From Bacteroidaceae bacterium (GTDB lineage: Bacteria > Bacteroidota > Bacteroidia > Bacteroidales > Bacteroidaceae): 32,727 bases of DNA. The notes beneath the pieces are model-generated. The model saw nothing but the letters and a program-made list of their open reading frames with translations. It did not search any database and was not told the origin of the DNA. Location: positions 1-32,727 of the forward strand of contig JAFXVU010000253.1 of assembly GCA_017534705.1 (NCBI GenBank). Reading direction: 5' to 3'. The stretch's first letter is position 1; every line of letters begins with the position of its first letter. Shown one piece after another: positions 27,826 to 32,727 of the stretch. The position numbers and the translations under genes were made by a program.

Positions 27826-27987
27826 TTAAAGTGTTTTTATTGGTTTAACAAAAAAGAATACTAAGTCAATAGCACTTCCAAAGTGCTGTTCTTCAAGAGT
27901 CTCTAATGCTACTCCATTTCTGTGGGCATAAAAAAACGTCTCTGCGCCTTCATAGTTCGATGTCGTGGTGGTTATTTCATTACGTGA

Positions 27988-28062
27988 ATGATTGGCTGTG
28001 TTAACTTTTCGATGCAATGATACGTCGTATTCTGGCGCTTTCAATATCTATTATACGTATAA
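27988..28062 (-). repeat. diverged inverted copy of the promoter-carrying repeat
   Basis: Read on the minus strand it has the same order as copies 1 and 2: TTATACGTATAA (28062-28051), AGA-TTGAAA-CGC, ACGACGTA, TTGCATCGAAA, GTTAA and CAATCAT. A TTG at 28044-28042 and TATCATTG at 28022-28015 are 19 nt apart, so the promoter geometry is kept although the rest has diverged. A 72-codon frame (28044-27826) starts at that TTG; I do not call it a gene. Confidence 0.65.
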
Positions 28063-28266
28063 CTCAACATTCGCGAAAAAATGGAAGTAAACTCAATAAA
28101 CTCATGAGGAGTTATGAGCTACGCACAGGACAATAGTTATTTTCTTAACTCTTAATTAAATAGTATCGGCTAGTACGAAAGTGCTTGACTTCCTGTTAGC
28201 ATGGTTGGCTTAACTCCCTATTTAACTCCATTTTATAATTTTGGAAACTTCAGCTGAATACCAGTG

Positions 28267-28580
28267 CAGGGTACGCAGGCTGCTAGCCTGCGAAAAGCAA
28301 CAGCTAAAAGTTTGTTGTTCCATGTTGTTCCGTCGCGTCCGCGGCTTCAATGCTTTTGCCCTTACAGGGCGCATGTACCCGCCATTACCAACCCAGGGCG
28401 TTGCCCTGGGCTATTGGCTTATTGGCCTTTCAGGCCGTACTAAGGCAAATCCGAAACTTGAGTTTTTTATAAGAAACAACACTTCACAACTTATCACAAT
28501 TTCTTTTTCACGGCTACGCCATGGGGAGAGAAACAACAAATCACAACTGTAAATCACGGCTTCGCCATGAAGGATAAGAA
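28267..28580 (+). repeat. composite dispersed repeats A (copy 3) and C (copy 2)
   Basis: 28267-28345 matches repeat A (CAGGGTACGCAGGCTG, GTTGTTCCGTCGC). A different block follows, with the palindrome-like CCCAGGGCGTTGCCCTGGG and GGCCTTTCAGGCC. 28471-28580 holds repeat C with CACGGCTACGCCATG and then CACGGCTTCGCCATG. No protein frame is credible. The leading stretch 28063-28266 shows only a lone TAATTTTG at 28236-28243. Confidence 0.65.
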
Positions 28581-28720
28581 ACTGCTTTCCACTGCGAAAC
28601 CTATCACGACGGCCCTCTAACAGAACACTTACCTGCTGAGATGACCAAGGTTGAACACCAAAAATCATTGGTTGTCATGATTTTTAACTTCAAGTGACCT
28701 CATTTTATTCTGAAATCTTG

Positions 28721-28728
28721 TATCTTTG
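28721..28728 (+). promoter_or_regulatory. -7 box for the AAA ATPase gene
   Basis: TATCTTTG lies 34 nt before the ATG at 28763. No good TTTG stands 19-21 nt upstream. Confidence 0.45.
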
Positions 28729-28762
28729 TCGTTGATTACTTAAAATAAATAGAACGGAACAC

Positions 28763-31648
28763 ATGATGGAGAACATAAAGGAGTTGCTGGACGAATGGCG
28801 CCAGCTGTCGTTGGAAGAACAGGAAACCAAACTGAACGACTATCTGTTAGAGAATAAAGACAAACTCTATGATGAAGAACTGATAGAAATACTTCGGTAT
28901 GGCATCGACCTGAAAGACAAAGTCTGTGAGGTGACAGACCAGGATGAGGAAGAAGTGAATTATGCGGTCACACTCAATGACAGTGTCTTCCTGCGTCTTT
29001 GGCTGGCCCGCCTCTATGCGTCGGACCCTAACCTGGAAACAGAAAGCGAGGCACTGGTCGAGAAGTCGAAAGAACTGATGGAACAGTACGACGACGACAG
29101 TTTTGAAAATGCCGATGAGTTCAGAGACGCCCACATGAAGAAAATCCGCGAAATCGAAGACCTCATTGACCATAACCGACAGATACGTCAGAACATCTAT
29201 AAGCAAGAGAACGGGCAAGACGACGACATGATACCAGCATCATTGGCTGAATACTTCGACCAACTGGACATGAAAACCTTATACTACCGTCAGTTCAGTA
29301 ATTATGTGGGTCACTCCAAGCGCCGTTGTTATATGTTCACGGGAAACCGGGGTACAGGCAAGCGCACAGCCGCCCAACTCCTTTATGCCAAACTCAAAAC
29401 CATCGAGGACATCGACAATTACGATGAGATATCTGCCATCTCACTCTTCGACCCCAGCAACGGCTATTCTGGCATTGCAGAAAAAATAAAGGGGTATCGC
29501 AACGATATGATCTATATTTACGATGCCGATGAATTGAGCCTCAAAGGACTGCTTTCACAAACGGGAATGGAGATTCTGGCAAATGTGCTGCGAACCGAAC
29601 CCACTGTGACCGTTGTCTTAGGCGGTCCGAAAAACGAACTGACCCAGTTGGTCAACTCGAGCCAGGTGGCCAAGGAACTCTTCGCCCTCCGTTTCCACTT
29701 CGATGACCTCTCACCCGAGACGCTGACCCGCAAGGCATGCGAGTATGTGATAGAAAACGGCTTTAAGATTACGGTCGAAGCCAAAGACCTTCTGTACAAC
29801 TATTTCGGTTATGAGCACAAGATGCGCGGGAACGACTTCACAAACATCCATCTGACTCATAAGATAATCGACGACTACATACTGCCACATACCATCACAC
29901 GGGTAATCAAGAACCACCTCGTTGAAGGCGAAGCGACGCTCATCACCGCTGACGACATACCGAAAATCAGGCACCGCGACCCCAAGTCGGCTATCGAGCG
30001 TCTAAGTTCTCTCGTCGGTCTGAACAACATCAAGGAGAGTATCATGGCGCATGCCAGTCTGGTCAACCTGAACCGCAGGCGTATGGAACTGGGGCTCTTC
30101 AACCACATGCCGCCCATGCACATGGTGTTCACTGGCAATCCGGGAACAGGCAAGACGACAGTGGCCAAACTGATAGGCGAAATCTATCATGGCATGGGTG
30201 TGCTGTCGTCGGGGCATTTGGTGGAAACCGACCGTTCGAAACTGGTCGGGCAGTATCTGGGCGACACCGAGAAGAACACCCTCAACGCCATCAAAAGCGC
30301 GGCTGGCGGCGTGCTTTTCATCGATGAGGCCTACAATCTGTTCGTGGAGGACTCCGACCGTAAGGATTTCGGTCACCGAGTCATTGAAACACTCCTGACC
30401 TACCTCAGTATGGAACAGACCAACATGATTGTCGTCATGGCTGGCTACACCGCCGAGATGGAGCATCTGCTGCAGTCCAACCCCGGACTGAAATCGCGCT
30501 TCTCCTACATCTTCCACTTCAACGACTACACGCCAGAGCAGCTGCTGAAAATCGGCAGTTTCGTGCTGAAGGAAGAGCACTACGAACTGACACCGGAGGC
30601 AGAGAAGAAGCTCGCCCGCTACGTCATCAACGCCTACAATGAGAAAGACGAGCATTTCGGCAACGGACGTTTCATCACCCGTTTGCTGACCACAAGAATC
30701 ATCCCTTCATTAGGAAACAGGCTCATCAAACTGCCATCGGACAGCATCACTCAGAAAGACCTCGTCACCATCATCGAGGCCGACATACCCGAGATTGAGG
30801 ACAAAAAGGCGCCGAACACTTGGGACGACACCATCATCAACTCCGCTCTCGAACAACTCGACAACCTGGCCGGCCAAGACAATGTGAAACGGGCCATCCA
30901 TGAATATGTGGTCAGCATGCGCGCCAACCACCAGCACCATATCCCCACGATTGGCGACGACCTGACATGGAGCTTCATTGGCAACACGGGAACAGGCAAG
31001 AGTACGGTGGCCGAAATCCTGGCTCAAATCCTACAAGGCGCAGGACATATTCCCACCAGCCACTTCACCACGCTCAATGTCGAAGAGTTCGCCAACCTAC
31101 AGAATCCGATGTCAGTGGTCGAGAAAGCCATGATGCGCGCCTCCGACGGACTACTCTTCCTCGACCTTGACTCACCGCAGTACAACAACTACAACTTCGA
31201 CTCCCTACAGTTCTGGATAGAGAACAAACGGCGTGAGCTCAAGATGTCGCTGGCCATCGTCTTCGCCAAGACAGCCAGCGACAGAGACGATGTGGCGCGC
31301 AACCTCGTGCACAACGGACTGGTGCCATCCAACCATATCCTCGTCTTCGAAGACTACAAGCCCGACGAGTTGCTGGCCATCTTCAAGATTCTGCTTCAAC
31401 GCAAGTATGGCCTTGGCATCACGAGCGAGGCAGAGCAAACCGTCAGCGACTACATCACCCGTATGCACGGCAGCCGCAAGCAGACGCCGACCAACGCACG
31501 CACGATGCTACTGCTGGCTGGCACTGTAGCCCAGATAGCCCAATTGCGCTGTGTGGCTGATGCCAGCGAACAACACGCAGTCTCCCTGGCCGATGTTTCC
31601 AAACTCGATTGGGAAGGGTCCCTACTCTACAGACGCATTGGTTTCTGA
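28763..31648 (+). CDS. triple-AAA CbxX/SpoVK-like ATPase
   Basis: This 961-residue protein has an acidic helical N-terminal region (about 1-150) and three AAA modules of the CbxX/CfqX-SpoVK type. Walker A motifs are GNRGTGKRT (Lys200), GNPGTGKTT (Lys464) and GNTGTGKST (Lys746). The middle module has the canonical Walker B VLFIDEAYNLF and a full set of family motifs (GHLVETDRSKLVGQYLGDTE, NPGLKSRF). The first has YIYDADELS instead, and the third LLFLDLDSPQ, lacking the catalytic Glu. So probably only the middle ring hydrolyses ATP efficiently and the others bind or regulate. Related proteins remodel Rubisco complexes or act with secretion machines; here the client is unknown. No signal peptide or membrane span is seen, so it is cytoplasmic. 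A secreted GH92 gene starts about 60 bp downstream and may be co-transcribed. Confidence 0.9.
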   Translation: MMENIKELLDEWRQLSLEEQETKLNDYLLENKDKLYDEELIEILRYGIDLKDKVCEVTDQDEEEVNYAVTLNDSVFLRLWLARLYASDPNLETESEALVEKSKELMEQYDDDSFENADEFRDAHMKKIREIEDLIDHNRQIRQNIYKQENGQDDDMIPASLAEYFDQLDMKTLYYRQFSNYVGHSKRRCYMFTGNRGTGKRTAAQLLYAKLKTIEDIDNYDEISAISLFDPSNGYSGIAEKIKGYRNDMIYIYDADELSLKGLLSQTGMEILANVLRTEPTVTVVLGGPKNELTQLVNSSQVAKELFALRFHFDDLSPETLTRKACEYVIENGFKITVEAKDLLYNYFGYEHKMRGNDFTNIHLTHKIIDDYILPHTITRVIKNHLVEGEATLITADDIPKIRHRDPKSAIERLSSLVGLNNIKESIMAHASLVNLNRRRMELGLFNHMPPMHMVFTGNPGTGKTTVAKLIGEIYHGMGVLSSGHLVETDRSKLVGQYLGDTEKNTLNAIKSAAGGVLFIDEAYNLFVEDSDRKDFGHRVIETLLTYLSMEQTNMIVVMAGYTAEMEHLLQSNPGLKSRFSYIFHFNDYTPEQLLKIGSFVLKEEHYELTPEAEKKLARYVINAYNEKDEHFGNGRFITRLLTTRIIPSLGNRLIKLPSDSITQKDLVTIIEADIPEIEDKKAPNTWDDTIINSALEQLDNLAGQDNVKRAIHEYVVSMRANHQHHIPTIGDDLTWSFIGNTGTGKSTVAEILAQILQGAGHIPTSHFTTLNVEEFANLQNPMSVVEKAMMRASDGLLFLDLDSPQYNNYNFDSLQFWIENKRRELKMSLAIVFAKTASDRDDVARNLVHNGLVPSNHILVFEDYKPDELLAIFKILLQRKYGLGITSEAEQTVSDYITRMHGSRKQTPTNARTMLLLAGTVAQIAQLRCVADASEQHAVSLADVSKLDWEGSLLYRRIGF

Positions 31649-31711
31649 AAAAGCGATGTCGGCCATTCAGCAATTATGAATCAGAATCATCAGAACAAAT
31701 CAATCTTCCCT

Positions 31712-32727
31712 ATGCGCAAGAATCTATTGATATTGGCTTTACTGCTTTGCGGCGCACTGAATGCCCAGCAGAACTTCACTCAGTATGTCAACCCCATGAT
31801 TGGCACAGGCGACCACGGCCATGTATTCCTCGGCGCCAACGTGCCTTTCGGTATGGTCGATGCCGGACCCACCCAACAGAACTCGGGTTGGGACTGGTGC
31901 TCGGGCTACCATTACAGCGGCACCTCCATCGTGGGGTTCGCACAGACCCACCTGAGCGGCACAGGCTGTTCCGACCTCGGCGACGTGGCGTTGATGCCCA
32001 CACAAGGCGACGTGACGCTCAGCCGCGACGGACTGGCCAGCACCTACCGACATGAGGACGAACAGGCCGCGCCTGGCTACTACAGCGTCTTGCTCCAGCG
32101 CTTCGGCATCCGCACCGAAATCACCGCCACACGTCGCACGGCCCTCTACCGTTTCACCTACCCCAAGGCTGAGGACCAGCGGCTCGTCGTCGACCTCAAC
32201 AACGGCATCGGCGACCACGTACAGCTGTCGCGCCTCACGCGCCTCAACGACTCCACGTTTGTGGGATACCGCATCTCGCATGGCTGGGCCAATGAACAGC
32301 ACCTTTATTTCGCCATCAAAGTCAACCGCCCCGCTCTCAAGGGCAGCGAAGAAAACGACCAAATCCACCAGCTACGTTTCGCACCGTCGCCTGAGCCACT
32401 GCTCGTGAGGGTCGCCCTCAGCCCTGTGTCGGAACTCAACGCCATGCTCAACATGGATACCGAAGACGAGACGGGATGGAACTTCGAGGCACAACGGCAA
32501 CAAGCCGACCAAGCATGGAACGAGCAACTGGGACGCATCGAGGCCACCTTCATGAACGACCGCGACCGCACCATCTTCTACACCGCCCTGTTCCACTTCA
32601 TGGTGGCTCCACAGACCTGGGACGACACCAACGGCGACTGGCGTGGCAGCGACAACAGGATTTACCGTGGCGCAAACGGCGCGAAGGGAGGCGACAACCT
32701 CACCACACTCAGCCTATGGGACACCTA
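31712..32727 (+). CDS. GH92 alpha-mannosidase, N-terminal part (runs off the window)
   Basis: The 338 codons present begin with a signal peptide (MRKNLLILALLLCGALNAQQ), then FTQYVNPMIGTGDHGHVFLG, VPFGMVDAGP, GYHYSGTSIVGFAQTHLSGTGC and near the edge LTTLSLWDT. These are hallmark motifs of family 92, calcium-dependent exo-alpha-mannosidases that trim mannose from N-glycans and yeast mannan. An upstream in-frame ATG at 31676 would add 12 polar residues before the signal peptide, so 31712 is preferred. The full family length is about 740-780, so the catalytic general acid/base region lies beyond the edge. Final location (periplasm or surface) cannot be judged without the C-terminus. Confidence 0.93.
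   Translation, partial: MRKNLLILALLLCGALNAQQNFTQYVNPMIGTGDHGHVFLGANVPFGMVDAGPTQQNSGWDWCSGYHYSGTSIVGFAQTHLSGTGCSDLGDVALMPTQGDVTLSRDGLASTYRHEDEQAAPGYYSVLLQRFGIRTEITATRRTALYRFTYPKAEDQRLVVDLNNGIGDHVQLSRLTRLNDSTFVGYRISHGWANEQHLYFAIKVNRPALKGSEENDQIHQLRFAPSPEPLLVRVALSPVSELNAMLNMDTEDETGWNFEAQRQQADQAWNEQLGRIEATFMNDRDRTIFYTALFHFMVAPQTWDDTNGDWRGSDNRIYRGANGAKGGDNLTTLSLWDT

Noticed and set aside
27826-28044. 72-codon minus-strand frame
   Set aside because: Its only start is a TTG inside the conserved promoter-like repeat, and the equivalent frame is broken in the other two copies. I found no family match by eye.
30002-30655. 217-codon minus-strand frame opposite the AAA gene
   Set aside because: It lies antisense to a conserved ATPase module with no start context or family features.

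Overview
The window looks like chromosomal DNA of a gut- or rumen-type Bacteroidales, most likely Prevotella or a close relative. The signs are the Bacteroidetes promoter signature (TTG, about 20 nt, TAnnTTTG) in front of several genes, a hybrid two-component system, secreted glycan-degrading enzymes with type IX secretion-like C-terminal tails, a BspA-like leucine-rich repeat protein, and few purine-rich ribosome binding sites. No SusC/SusD pair, insertion sequence transposase, integrase or CRISPR array is visible.

Layout. (1) 0.4-10.5 kb, minus strand: a glycan-utilisation style locus read as GH2 beta-galactosidase, then a secreted multi-domain HExxH metallopeptidase-like protein, then a hybrid two-component sensor/regulator. 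It is bracketed by two ~260 bp, nearly identical direct repeats (85-344 and 10868-11128), each carrying a promoter-like signal. (2) 10.6-13.6 kb: a repeat-rich, gene-poor stretch with a small HNH-type protein and a class II Fic AMP-transferase. The Fic gene has a duplicated operator-like block just before its start, and a duplicated hairpin segment flanks it. (3) 13.7-20.6 kb, plus strand: a restriction island of a cytosine-5 methyltransferase closely resembling M.HpaII, a HpaII-family endonuclease 2 bp downstream, then McrB and McrC overlapping by 4 nt. It appears more A+T-rich than the carbohydrate genes, which suggests acquisition. (4) 20.9-24.5 kb, minus: a large modular secreted GH30 enzyme. 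(5) 25-27.3 kb: a 54-residue membrane peptide gene convergent with a 701-residue leucine-rich repeat protein. (6) 27.3-28.7 kb: tRNA-Leu(UAA) and a mosaic of dispersed repeats, including a diverged inverted copy of the promoter-carrying element. (7) 28.8-32.7 kb, plus: a triple-AAA CbxX/SpoVK-like ATPase followed by a GH92 alpha-mannosidase that runs off the end.

How the parts may work together. The hybrid sensor probably controls the neighbouring GH2/protease genes. GH30, GH2, GH92 and the metallopeptidase together suggest attack on host or plant glycoconjugates. The restriction island combines attack on unmethylated CCGG (HpaII type) with attack on modified DNA (McrBC type). The two are chemically compatible because M.HpaII modifies the inner C of CCGG, which is preceded by a pyrimidine, whereas E. 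coli McrBC needs a purine before the methylcytosine. The most unusual items are this combined island with a McrB bearing three EVE/PUA-like readers, the promoter-carrying repeat family, and the AAA protein in which only the middle ATPase looks catalytically complete.
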